From: Caenorhabditis remanei | Taxonomy: Eukaryota > Nematoda > Chromadorea > Rhabditida > Rhabditidae | Direction: 5' to 3' | NCBI RefSeq assembly: GCF_010183535.1 | Contig: NC_071332.1 | Span: 7,626,001-7,690,000, forward strand | Length of the DNA: 64,000 nucleotides | Part shown: positions 1 through 10,800 of the stretch, piece by piece | Layout of the letters: every line of letters begins with the position of its first letter | Numbering within the stretch: the stretch's first letter is position 1 | Notes under the pieces: model-generated | Told to the model about the DNA's origin: nothing | Seen by the model: the letters and a program-made list of their open reading frames with translations, nothing else | Databases searched by the model: none | Made by a program: the position numbers and the translations under genes

Positions 1-3000
1 AAATAGTTTTCAAAGTTCCACTTGGTTTATTCTTTTCAGATCATAGGAATAGAACTCAAAACAATTATTCAAAAGAGTCAACCGTTACCACAAAGTTTCA
101 TAAAGGGTATTCTAGAAACTGGATAACGCCCAGGAGCACATGTTCGAAGTTTTATAGAATTTTCAGTTTTCACTGAAAACCATTGTCAAAAAACTGCTGA
201 ATCAATCAACGCTGTGTCTGAATCAGAGATGAAGAGAAATGAACACGCCGAAAAGAAAATCAAAAAATGAAATTATCCAAAAAAAAGTGCATCAGGTCTG
301 AAAAATGTTCTTGCGTGTCAGATAATTTTTAGATTTTCTTTTTGATTCAGAGTAAGCGGCCATGAAGAAGAAAAAGAGAAATGAAAAGAAGAAGGAACAT
401 CTAGATGATATTTGAGTTGACGTGATTGATCAGTAGGTCATAATCAAGCAGACTGTGAATCCCTGGAGAATCAACATTCCATAATTCAAAGCGAAATATC
501 AAAAAATTAAACGGAAAACAACGAAATAGTAGAAAGAATGAAGGTTGCTTCAATTCTATAGATCAGACCTCGTTGTCTGGGAGGCCTAATTGAAGACGTA
601 ACTAGATCAAAACGCTTGGTAATAAGTTCCCTCTCCACGCAAATATGAATCTGACTCATGATTGATGAATGAAAAAATTGAAATTTATTTAGGAGTTTTC
701 GTGTTTCAGTTATACAAAATCAAACAATCAATTCAGAAAAATAAAGACCTGTTCCAGGAAACTCATTCGGAAGCAAGCATTTTTTGAATTTTCCGAGAAT
801 GCCCTGATGATGCCAACGCTCTAATCAAAGCCTTTTCAAGTTGAATCCCAAAAAAAGTTTGAAAAGATATTTGAAAAAAGAGAACAAATCAGCTCCAGAA
901 TTATTTTCTTCCTTGTCTTTGTGTCTGTGTTCCTCTGGTTTGACGACGGTCAGCATAATCAAATTGGTAACTTGAAAAACGACTCGCACAGCTGATTGAT
1001 CAGAAGTGATATCAGGAACACTGAAAAATGAGACATGGTAAGTCAAATTGAATTTAAATTTAACCTGTTGACAGGTTTCATACCATGTCTTACTACTTTA
1101 GTCCACCCAGCAGTTTTATGTGTTTTGATCTATCCTGGTCTGCAGTACATGATCATTTTTCTGATCCATACTCATTAATCATAGCAAATTACACCTGCCT
1201 TTTTAGTTCCTAGTTCTACATCCTTCATCTTTTGTCAAAAAGAATTGCGGCCATCGAGTTGACATTCGATTCGTAACTCCCATAAATGTCGCCGATAGAC
1301 TCGGAAGCTCCATCTCGTTTCCGTCTCGAGCCCCCGCTGATACTTTACTCAGTTTCTTGTTTATTGCACTTTCAGAAAGCGGCTCATCCCTCCCCTCTTT
1401 TTTTCTATCCCTCCAGTTTCCATATCTTTCGTCCAGAGTTTATGGCGCTCGTTTTGGGGGTCCTCCGCCAACGGAAAAATGGGTGAGTGGTGGGGCCGGG
1501 AGCACTGCAAAGTGACATACACGCTCCCAGAATTTCAATTGTCTTCTCTTCTTTTTGCTGTTGCATGGCAAAAGAAGTAGAAGAAATACGGCTCCATGGA
1601 GTAAAAAGGAATAGAGAAGGGAGAAAAGAAAGGAAGCCCGTATTTTGACAAATGTGCGTTCGTTTGTCAAAAAGTTCCTTTTTACGAAAATTTGCACTCT
1701 TTCTTCTTTTTGTTGTCAGTTTTTTGAGTTGGGTCAAGAGCTTGGGGTTTCCTGACATAATAAATGCATGAAGTTCGTTTGCTGAGCTGTGTTCATTAAT
1801 TCTTAATTTTCTTGTTTTTCGAAAAAGCTGGCTCTCGCAGGAAGTGGTAAACATCAAGTTTCTGGAAGACTGTTTTCTGGTTTCTCAATTTTTGTCAAAG
1901 AGATCTTGACTGAAAAAAGAGTTTTCTTAAAATTTCCAGTAAATCTAGATTAGATTTACTGGAAATTTTAAGCTTTATGCTTTTTCAGCTGTTATTTTTG
2001 CTGTAGTATATTCACCTGCTCGTTTTCAGGAGGATCGGCTGTTAAACTTGGTCAAATTTTGAGTTTTAAGAATTTACATTCGAATTTTAATATTTATCAA
2101 AGATAGATTTTAAAAAGCCGCGTTATATCAATTCTCTTGCAAAATCTCTCTGAATGACCATCAAACTATAAAAAGTGTTTTGAAATATGACATCAATTGC
2201 TGTTTAACCTAATCCTTCTCTCTTTCCATATCCAAATCAAATCCTCTTCCATGTCAATCAACCCTTCCAGACATTGCCCGTCTTCCTTTTCTTCTCACAT
2301 TCTTGATCCCATTATTCCTAACGAGTCCCTTGAGCTCTTCCACTCTCTTTTCTCTTTTCTTCTTCTTCAAATCCAAGTCAACTCAAATTTCTTTAGTTCA
2401 TTTCATCCTCCAGTTCGGATTGAGTTAATCTGATAATCTATCTCCCCGGTGAAAGAGTATCTAATGAAATACTGTTATTCCAACTGAATGCATGTTCTCT
2501 TCTCTCGATCCCAGATCTCTCTCCGGAGACCACTTCATTATTTGTCGCCCACACGTCCATCTCGTCTCATTTTGCTTATTTTCTCCCTTGTCTTCGTCTC
2601 TTCTTTTTTATCCATTTTGACAGCTTCTATTTCCTTTTTTCTTTTTCGCCAATATGTCAAAATATTTGTTAAATAACTCCTCCATTTTATCAGTTATACC
2701 CACGATACGATGGCTAGAATTCGGCCAAAAACAAAAAATACAAATCCCTCAAGGATTTATTTGTATATTTAGTAAGAAGACTTATTCTATTTCTCTTCAG
2801 CTCAAGTCACATTTATCTTCTTTAGCTTTCGATTTTCATTTGAGGAAAATTCTTTTTTTGTAAAGAAAAATAAAAAGTTCATGAGAAAGTGAAAAATGGG
2901 AACTTCCTCAAAACCTAATCCATTTTTCTTTCATAGTTTCATTGAAAGTCACTCATTCATATAATCTGGTATGGTCATGTCGCATGTGAAAAGGATTGAA

Positions 3001-3820
3001 ATTTCGACAGATTACATTTGCTTGATGAATAGTATTGTAAATACAAATGTAGCAAAGTTGCGTCAGCTGGTTCCTTGCCAATTCGCATTTTTGCTAGATG
3101 TGTTATCCAGCTTCTTAACTTCTTGCAATTTTCTGGCTTTCCACCTTGTTAACACCGGAAACGAGAATATTAGCTTTTTCTAGACCTTGCACACGTCAAC
3201 AACTGCTTCGAAAACATAACTAAAAAGGTGATAAGCCAACTAGCTCTTGTTTTCTTTTTTCTTCACTTTATTTCTCTCCACTGCCTTTTTTTTACTATTT
3301 GTTTCTTTTTTTCACAACAGACCTCCCCCTTTCCTTCTTTTTTCTTTCTGTTTCCGTCCGCCTGTGTTGTTAATACTCAATTAACCAGAGTCTCTCTTTT
3401 CCTTCTTTTTGTTGTCTTTTTATTCTGTTCAACTATAGAAAAAGTGCGTCAGAATCATTGTGAACGAAGTCAGATGAGAGAGAGGAACCAGATTGCTCAC
3501 ACCTGCTTGCTCATGTATTTCTATTAGTTATTTTGGACGGATGAGAAAACATCTTCTCGTTTCGTTTCCTCTCCGTATTTTTTTCTATTTATAATTTATG
3601 TGAAACGAAAGAGAGCGAAAAACGTACGTTTTAGTCGTTTTGCAATGCAAAAAATAATCGAGACTCATCTATCTCCTCCCCCGTTTCGTTTCTTTTCTAT
3701 TGCTTTTTATTCCCCCATCCCATCCCCGTTAATTAAAGTCGTCTCGACACATTTTGCCCTTCCTCCCTCACCACAAAACTCACATTTTATATTTTCAGAG
3801 CGTTTTTCAGTGAAGGGGGT
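1..3820. other. Intergenic region, no supported gene
   Basis: No open frame here has a convincing coding pattern or matched splice sites. The left 1 kb is A-rich on the plus strand with short lysine/glutamate-rich frames full of stops, possibly decayed coding sequence. From about 2.2 kb the plus strand becomes pyrimidine-rich. The last few hundred bases are the presumed promoter of the ATP-grasp-like gene, and a TTTTCAG at about 3792-3798 could accept the SL1 leader. A perfect short-spacer inverted repeat at 1927-1971 is listed separately. Confidence 0.6.
1927..1971. repeat. Perfect 21-bp inverted repeat, 3-nt spacer
   Basis: The arm at 1927-1947 (starts TTAAAATTTCCAGTAAATC) is exactly reverse-complemented at 1951-1971, with GAT between. 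It can form a hairpin or cruciform. It has no U-rich tail or RNA-gene promoter that I can see. It is probably a remnant of a palindromic element. Confidence 0.8.
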
Positions 3821-5524
3821 ATGACATCGGTGGTTTCTTCTTCAGAACATGTGATTATTATTGTATTGTGGAAATATCGGTTGAGTTTGTATCGTTGGAA
3901 ACGGAGAGATGATGTCAAGATTATCGTTGTGGCACCTCCACGGATGCTCGTTGATGAGACCAAGTGAGTCATTTCTGAATGTACAGAACGGTTTTTTTAA
4001 AGGAGAGAAGCAAAAAGAGAACCGGAAGTTTTCAGATCTACCCATTCATTATAAAAGTCTGCAAAACTATAATTTCAGTGTCGATGTCTACTATCAAGTC
4101 GAACCGCCAATTCGCGATCACGACCACTGTCTCTTGATGCATAAAGTCCGCGAACTTTGTTCAATTTTCTCGTCAAAAAACCCGAAATTAGTTGTCTTCG
4201 AGAGATCTTTACAACGTCCAATTGCACAAATTCGACGAGATATGGAAGTGGATGGATTCAAACCGGAACAACTTTTACATTTCATGCATGCAGAAGAGGC
4301 GATTACAATGAGAAATGGATTAGCTGCAATCAGTTTGAGACAATGCTCTTTATCCGGAACACCACAACCGGACACGTGGGCAGAGGCTGTTAGAAATCAG
4401 GTAACTAGTTTTGATAGCAGAAAAATGTTGAAATCACAATTTTAGATCGGTGGATTTCCAGCAGTCGTTCGGCCTCTCCGTCATCACTGTGCCCATTCCG
4501 TTGGTTTCATCAGAAACGAGAATGAGTTCAAGAATTGGTTCAGAGTCAGTTCCTAACTTCTTGTTTTCTGTACACTGATTAGTTTAGTTTCAGCGAAACT
4601 CAAGTGTTCACCGTAACGAACATTATGTTGTACAAGAATACGTGGATGATGGACATGAATTCAATGCAGTTTGCTCTTCAACTGAAGGAATTCTTGGATG
4701 TATTTCAGCAATCGAGACACATCGTTCTGTTTTAGAATGCATTCAGAACCAACAATCATATGCTTTGGAGTATCTTTCAGCCAATCAGACAAGGGATATT
4801 TTTCCTGGATTAGAATCGTTTTGTATTCAGGTAACAGAACAAAAAATAATACAAAAACAAATTTATTATTTAGGTAATCAAAAGTGTATTCCCTAGTTCC
4901 TATCTCGGTCTGATCTTCATCCGTGGGTATTACAAAGATCACAACGAAATATTCTTCCTCGGATTTGGTCTTGAGCCTGATAGTGAAACAGCCAGACATC
5001 TCTATGCACTTCCTCAGAGTTGTCCGTGGGAAGTTTTAGCATTGACGGCGCAACTTGGACCTCAACCTGAAGACGTGAGACTATTTGTAATACATCATTC
5101 AAATTCGAAATATATTTTTTCAGTCCACGAACGTCGACAACAACTATCACTTGGTGATCAATTTTCCATCTGCCGAAGGAGTTTTGATACATCAAACTAA
5201 TATCTTGAGAAGGTAAATGCTCCTTTTTTAACTCCCATATAAGTTTATGTTGTTTTTTCCAGAGAAAGTAACATGCGAGTCTCTTGGAAAAGTGCTGAAA
5301 GTGCTGAAATGAAGGATAGTGATCACCTAGATGACAATGTACTTCAAGTGTTTCTTTGGAATTCAAATAGAACTAAACTACTTGCCGACTGCAATGATAT
5401 CATGAGATCAACTGACATCACTATTGACAGAAATGCATTAAACGAAAGACATAGTTTGTGTCGGAAGAATGTGGCAAAGTTAACTGCAAAGGAGCTCGTC
5501 AGAAGCTGCACGACAACCGACTAA
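3821..5524 (+). CDS. Divergent ATP-grasp-like protein
   Basis: Seven exons (3821-3963, 4079-4400, 4446-4544, 4594-4830, 4874-5074, 5124-5212, 5263-5524) join in frame to a 450-residue protein. The start is the first ATG after an SL1-type acceptor. The middle resembles an ATP-grasp fold: GGFPAVVRPLRHHCAHSVGF looks like the nucleotide-binding strand and loop that usually carries a lysine, and YVVQEYVDDGHEFNAVC looks like the strand with the EY pair that contacts ATP. The usual lysine is arginine here, and I cannot find the metal-binding E-x-N near the expected GFGLEPDSE segment. Known ATP-grasp enzymes ligate carboxylates to amines or thiols; whether this one is active is doubtful. Plus-strand AATAAA at 5649-5654 is a likely poly(A) signal. 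It is convergent with the ground-like gene. Gene structure is well supported; fold assignment is by motif only. Confidence 0.75.
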
Positions 5525-5718
5525 CAGTGATTTTTGAGAGTTCCTATCGAGTTGCTCAATCCTCTAAAATTGAAAGAAATGTGATTTTAAAAGACTATAA
5601 AAAGTGATCTCCGATCCGACTTAATATTTCTATTTTATTATTTACGAAAATAAAGCCTATGAAAATGTGATTTATTGCACAAATACAAAATAAATTAAAT
5701 AAATTAAAATGATCGGAA

Positions 5719-6879
5719 TCACTGGATAAGGGAGTGAAGGAAAGCGAAGCAAGTGACATCATCATTTCCAGATTCACAGAACAATTGAGTGTTTGCAAGA
5801 TAAGAGAAGTCGTGTGCAGAACAGATGACGTCGAAGAGTCCACCAATTTCTTCGGCAGCGGCCTTCTGGATCTTTCTTTTCGATGTTGAAGGATTATCAT
5901 CAACGTTGGATTCAATGATTCTACGAAGACGATCATCATTGCATTTGTCATTGAGTGGAGGAGCTTGACGGCGGACTGGTTGACGATATCCATCTAGAAA
6001 TTATTCTGATTGGCTTGATAGAACAATGGCGAATACGTACTGTTTGGCTCGGACTCAAAAACTTTCTCAACCTTGTTCTGTAGAATTGGTGGTGGTGGCT
6101 CATCAGTAACCCTCTCTTGATCATTTCTTGCTTCCTCTGGATTCTTTTGGACTGGTGCTGGGTTCTCGTTAACGATCGCCTCTGGATTCTCGAGTTCGAC
6201 GTATCTGAAATTCGATCAATATTAAATACTCCTGACGTTATAAAGCTTACGTTTCACTTGGAAGAGTTGCTGGACGGAGAGTAGTGGCATCTTGGACTGG
6301 AATCTGTTGCTGTGGTGGTGGTGGCGGCGGTGGCGGTGGCGGTGGTGGAGGTGGTGGAGGTGGAGCTTCCACATATTGTGGTCCTTGATTGTACTGCACC
6401 GGTGGTGGTGGTTGAACTGGATTGTTGATTCCAACCAAAGTCTCTTGTCCATTAGTTGGTGGAGCGACTGCTGGTGGCAGAAGTGGGGCTCCTGTGACGC
6501 CAGGTGGAGACCCTGGAAGTGGAGCCAAAGTGAATGGAGCGAGAGTCTGAAAAATAAGTTGAATGTTTCAGATTGATAAGATGAAACTACTTGGAATTGT
6601 TGTGGTGCTAATGTTGGCAGAGTTGGGAGTCCACCAAACATGTTACATGGTTGAGCAGCAGGACATGGAGCCTGTGGAGGACAGTTGAAATTGATTGGGG
6701 AAGGACATTGCACTGAATATACAAAATTTTGTGAGTTTGAAATTTTCCAATATAAAATCAGATAGCAACGGAAGTAAATCATACTTACTTCCAACTTGTC
6801 CATTCGGGCAGTGACACATCGGCGGTGACGCCTGCACAGAAGTCAGGAGAACAACGACAAAAAGCCAACTCCTCGTCAT
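5719..6879 (-). CDS. Ground-like domain secreted protein, proline-rich (grl family)
   Basis: Five exons (6879-6789, 6712-6591, 6546-6251, 6204-6041, 5993-5719) give 315 residues. The N-terminus is a signal peptide (MTRSWLFVVVLLTSVQAS), followed by a cysteine/proline segment (MCHCPNGQVG, then CPP and CPAAQPC). A proline-rich linker contains an uninterrupted run of about 17 prolines (about 6308-6363). The C-terminus is a ground-like domain with landmarks KCNDDRLRRII, FDVICSAHDFSYL, LFCESGNDDVTCFAF. Ground-like proteins are nematode hedgehog-related secreted proteins that lack the autoprocessing domain and are mostly associated with cuticle or epidermis. A second ground-like gene lies 252 bp upstream in the same orientation, probably a tandem duplicate. 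Minus-strand AATAAA at 5671-5676 is a likely poly(A) signal. Family assignment is firm; I cannot give the family number. Confidence 0.88.
6300..6366. repeat. Polyproline-coding (GGT/GGC)n trinucleotide tract
   Basis: A short tandem run of GGTGGC/GGTGGA triplets on the plus strand reads as CCN proline codons on the minus strand inside the ground-like gene. Mixed third positions suggest protein-level selection as well as slippage. It is a likely length-polymorphic site. Confidence 0.8.
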
Positions 6880-7130
6880 GTTGATATCTCGATAGCTATG
6901 CCAACTTGCCACTTGATATACCCATTTCCCTAAGCGACTGGTTACGAAACTACCAGTTTTATCGTTATCATGCCGCCACTGCGACTGCCGGTTTGTGGGT
7001 ATGTGTCTGTATGTAACATCAGAGTGACAAAGTTGCTAATTTGTTTATTTATCGACAGAGAAAGATGACAGAATAAGAGATACTCGATTCGGAAAGAAAA
7101 TGACCAGTTATGGAGGATCGGGGGATGGGT

Positions 7131-7853
7131 TTATCGGTTTAGTTTTGCCTCATCCTCTTCCTTTTCTTTGAGATTTCTATTTTGAAACAACTGCTCTCGG
7201 ATATCAATGATGTCGCTTGAGCTATCATTCTCATTTGAACTCTTCTCTGATTGAGAAGTTGGTTTGTATGCGAGACAAGTGATATCATTTAAGGTAACTT
7301 CACAGTACGAAGTTGCTTCTACATAATAAGAGAAATGTCCTCTCGCACAGATCACATCGAAGTTGGCACCGAATTCCCGTGTTGCTCGTTCCGAAATCAC
7401 CATTTTCGAAGTGCTGAGGCTCGGTGTTATTGCCTGAAACGAATTTTCGTTGAAATCTAACTCCTAAATCTGAAATTTACATCTTGCATAATCTGTTGTA
7501 ATCCATCATCATTACACTTCTCACTCAATATTTCCACTTCTCTTGTTCTCGATACTTTTGAAACTTTTGAGTTATGAGAATGCAATCGAACTCGGTTTCT
7601 TGATGTCTTCTGCTCGTTTTCCTGTCTCGGCAGGTGATGTGCTGATGACGTGATGTCCAGAGCTGTAGGCGCTTGTTTTTCAGAAGTTAGGGAAGGAGAA
7701 TCGTTGACCTGGTGAAAAATAAAAGAATGAGATTTTTGAATGATCACTTACAGTTGGTGGCTCAGGAATGGGCATTGGTGGACTTGGCAATGGGATGATG
7801 GCTGCTAGAGCGATTGGAAACAGGAACAAAATGGAGAAGTTTTTGGACAACAT
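7131..7853 (-). CDS. Ground-like domain secreted protein (grl family), second tandem copy
   Basis: Three exons (7853-7752, 7708-7481, 7433-7131) give 210 residues. The ATG at 7853 is preferred to one 18 bases upstream because a possible trans-splice acceptor (TTCAG) falls between them and MLSKNFSILFLFPIALAA is a good signal peptide. A short proline stretch (IPLPSPPMPIPEPP) and a basic linker lead to a ground-like domain: KCNDDGLQQIMQD, then FDVICARGHFSYYVEAT, SYCEVTLNDITCLAY. These landmarks align with those of the neighbouring gene. An acidic, low-complexity tail of about 40 residues follows and is absent from the neighbour. Expected to be secreted, with an extracellular or cuticle-related role inferred from the family. 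Both splice junctions keep the frame. Confidence 0.87.
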
Positions 7854-10800
7854 GTTGAGGACACTGAACATTTAAAAAGTATGAACAGCTTTTATATCCA
7901 TTTTTAAGAGAATAATTTGCAAGCAAAACAAAATAAATTCAACAAAAAACAACATTTTTGTATGTAGTTGGTTGTTTCTAATCGCATTAGAATGTTTATT
8001 TTAAATCGAATTAGGTGTGAACTCATTGTAACAACCAGAAGCTTCAATTGACATTAATGGTGTTAAATTGATTTTTATTATAGCAACATGAAAGTCACAT
8101 TTTGGAAAGTGTGAAGGTAAACAAACAGGAAGAATAAAACAGATGAACAACGATGAGATTGGATTTCATTTTGGGATGAAAATGAAAGAGAATGAAGAAG
8201 AAGTTTTGGAGCAGTATGAGTTGGAAGAGAGAAGAAAAACGGGAAAATAAGAAGCCGGCTGGCAATTACCATAATTATTTATTCTGATGAGTTTCTTTTT
8301 TGGCAAGAATTTGTAAAGAGAAGCTATTCATCATTATTCTTCATTTCAGGATACACTCGAAAGTTGATTTGATTTTTCTTCAAAATTTGGGTGATGAAAA
8401 GAAAAAATGTGTATTTTGTCCTGCCGAAACTATAAATATTTCAGAACGACCTTCTTTTTATTCTTTTGTCTTCAAACACCTCGAGCTCAAAAAAGGGAGA
8501 AAAATAGAAGTGTAAATATCATCAAAACTTGGAGAAAACTGCAAGAAGAGAGTGAAATATAACTTAGCCGTAGGCGATAATTTTTAATTTTCAACGAAGG
8601 AAAAACAGGTGAAGATGAAAATGGATTGGAAATAAGAAGAGATTTGTCATATTTTTAGAGAAAGGGTTTTCAGGGAATTAACTTTTTGATAACTTAACTT
8701 TGAAAAATACCGTCAGATGAGAATATAAATTATATAGATAAAATAGAATGAAAATCTCAATGTTCTTCTTTCTTTTCAAAAATAACATTGAGATGGAGTG
8801 GTTGATAAAAATGTGGTTGAAATATTAGGAAGTAAGCTAACGGTCAGGGAGTTCATCAAGCTGAAAACATAATCTTTTAATAATGAAATCGTACAATTTT
8901 TCAGGTATTTCTAGTTCAACATATTTTCTGGAACTTGTTGAACTTTCAGAATTCTGTTTGAACGTTAGGAATTCTTCTTCAGAACTATCATGAACAGGAG
9001 AGAAAGATTACTAGTTAGAGCACTACCCAATTTTAGAAATTCGAGGTGAAAATCATTATCCATTTCTCAGGAACATATCGAAACTACGCGGATCGGAGTA
9101 AAGGAATTTATCCAAAACTTTTACTGATGTAATATTCAAAAAGTCGGCGACAAGTGATTACTGAAGATAAAATAACATAATCTTACAAGACAGCTTACAA
9201 GTAACTTTATAAATGTCAGTTCTTGTGTTTTCTATCCTCCTAATGAAAAAACAGAAGGATTTTCTTAAAAAGCATATGAAAAACGTTTCGATACGACTAT
9301 TGAGTTTCAGCGATTCAACGGCACCAGAGTCACAACATACCGTGAGAATTGTTATGTCTTGTGATACTTGTGATATGGAAACATAGCTCCTACACGGGCG
9401 TCATCGATGGCTCCGGAAACAATACGACCGCAGACGAGTTCCTGTTTTCTTTCGTTCCCCCGTTCCAACTATTATTATTTTTCACTCATTTTCTCCAGTT
9501 CCCATTCATTCATCATGGCAACCTTCCCGGAAATCCGAAATGGAAACATGAATTCAGAAGGCATCAAAATGTATTCCCATTATGTAATAAGTGAGACTAA
9601 TGCCATTTCGAGAGTCTACCCAAAAGATACTATCTTCGTTCCCTCTCGAATTAATGTCCTCTGTTATCTTCATGTTCATCGCTGCTTTTCCTCTCATTCT
9701 TGTCTCCTTCTCGTCAACTACTCGAAAATGGCATAATCTGCGAAATTTATGCAACGCAATGGGCGGGGGGCGGTTCCGTCGCCCTCCTTTGGCACTCCAG
9801 GGACGTTGTGTTAACTTGTGCTCTCGAATTAGTTTGCGTATGAACTTCCCTTTTCGTAGTACACATATTGTGGAAAAGAAGAAGAAGATGCACTTCTGAT
9901 TTATTATACATCTCAGCTGTGCTTGCTCGCCTTGTTCTTTACGTTTAAGAATTCTTGCGGTGTCGTGAACTTGCGTTTCCAACACTCACTATTCCTTTTC
10001 ATTAAAATATGCACCATGTTTACAAAATTTTTTGGTAGATGAAAACCAAAAAAGTACTGGTCTGCCAAACTAAATAGCTACGAGTGTTTCGGTTCCTGGT
10101 CGATGCACCATCCTGTGGTAACCACTTTATAAAACTAGAAAAACCCGAACAACCTCTGTAATCGTTCGTTTCATGTTCGGTTCACCAATAAAAAAACTCC
10201 TTCTACATATTCCATCACTTTTCATTTCCTGCCCTCTGATTCATTTCACAATTTGGTCGACGGTTACATAACTGTCACAATTGCATCCAACTAGAACATA
10301 CGTTAGCCCCCGCCATCCAACCAGTTTTTTGAAGAATACAAGACCCCCTTCCAGTGTGGTGTGGCCCATTGTTTCAAATAACAAGTAGAAGACGTAGATG
10401 GCGACGAATAAGACGGTGATGCTTCTTATCTTTTACTGAAATCTCGACTGGAAGGTCACCTGTTGGAAGGCGGCAGCTTCTGCATGCTTGCCATTCGACC
10501 TTCCATTTTACGGTTTTTCAAATTCTTTCTGTTTTCTGTAATCCGGCAGGTTTTTGAATCACGAAAGAGTAATTCTTTGTTCCTCTCTCGCCATCTCTCA
10601 ATTAGTTCCTCTACTTTTCTGATGTCATCTATTTTCTGTTCATTCGTCTTTTTTGGCTTTTTACTTCAGAACTTCCCAGTTATAGCTGTTAAGCATCGGA
10701 CGAATTTGGAAGCTTTTTCACTACTTTTCGAAATTTTTCGCGGTTTTGCGATAGTCAGAAATTAAAGAGAGACAGAGGAAGAAAAGAGGATTTAGTAAGA

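Noticed and set aside
1405..1857. 150-codon minus-strand frame
   Set aside because: It opens from a non-ATG codon, is low complexity and Ser/Leu-rich, and has no splice or family support.
2886..2942. Possible microRNA-type hairpin
   Set aside because: The arms pair only 13 bp with a bulge; too weak without expression data.
6292..6576. Tryptophan/arginine-rich frame on the plus strand
   Set aside because: It is the antisense shadow of the polyproline and linker exon of the ground-like gene.
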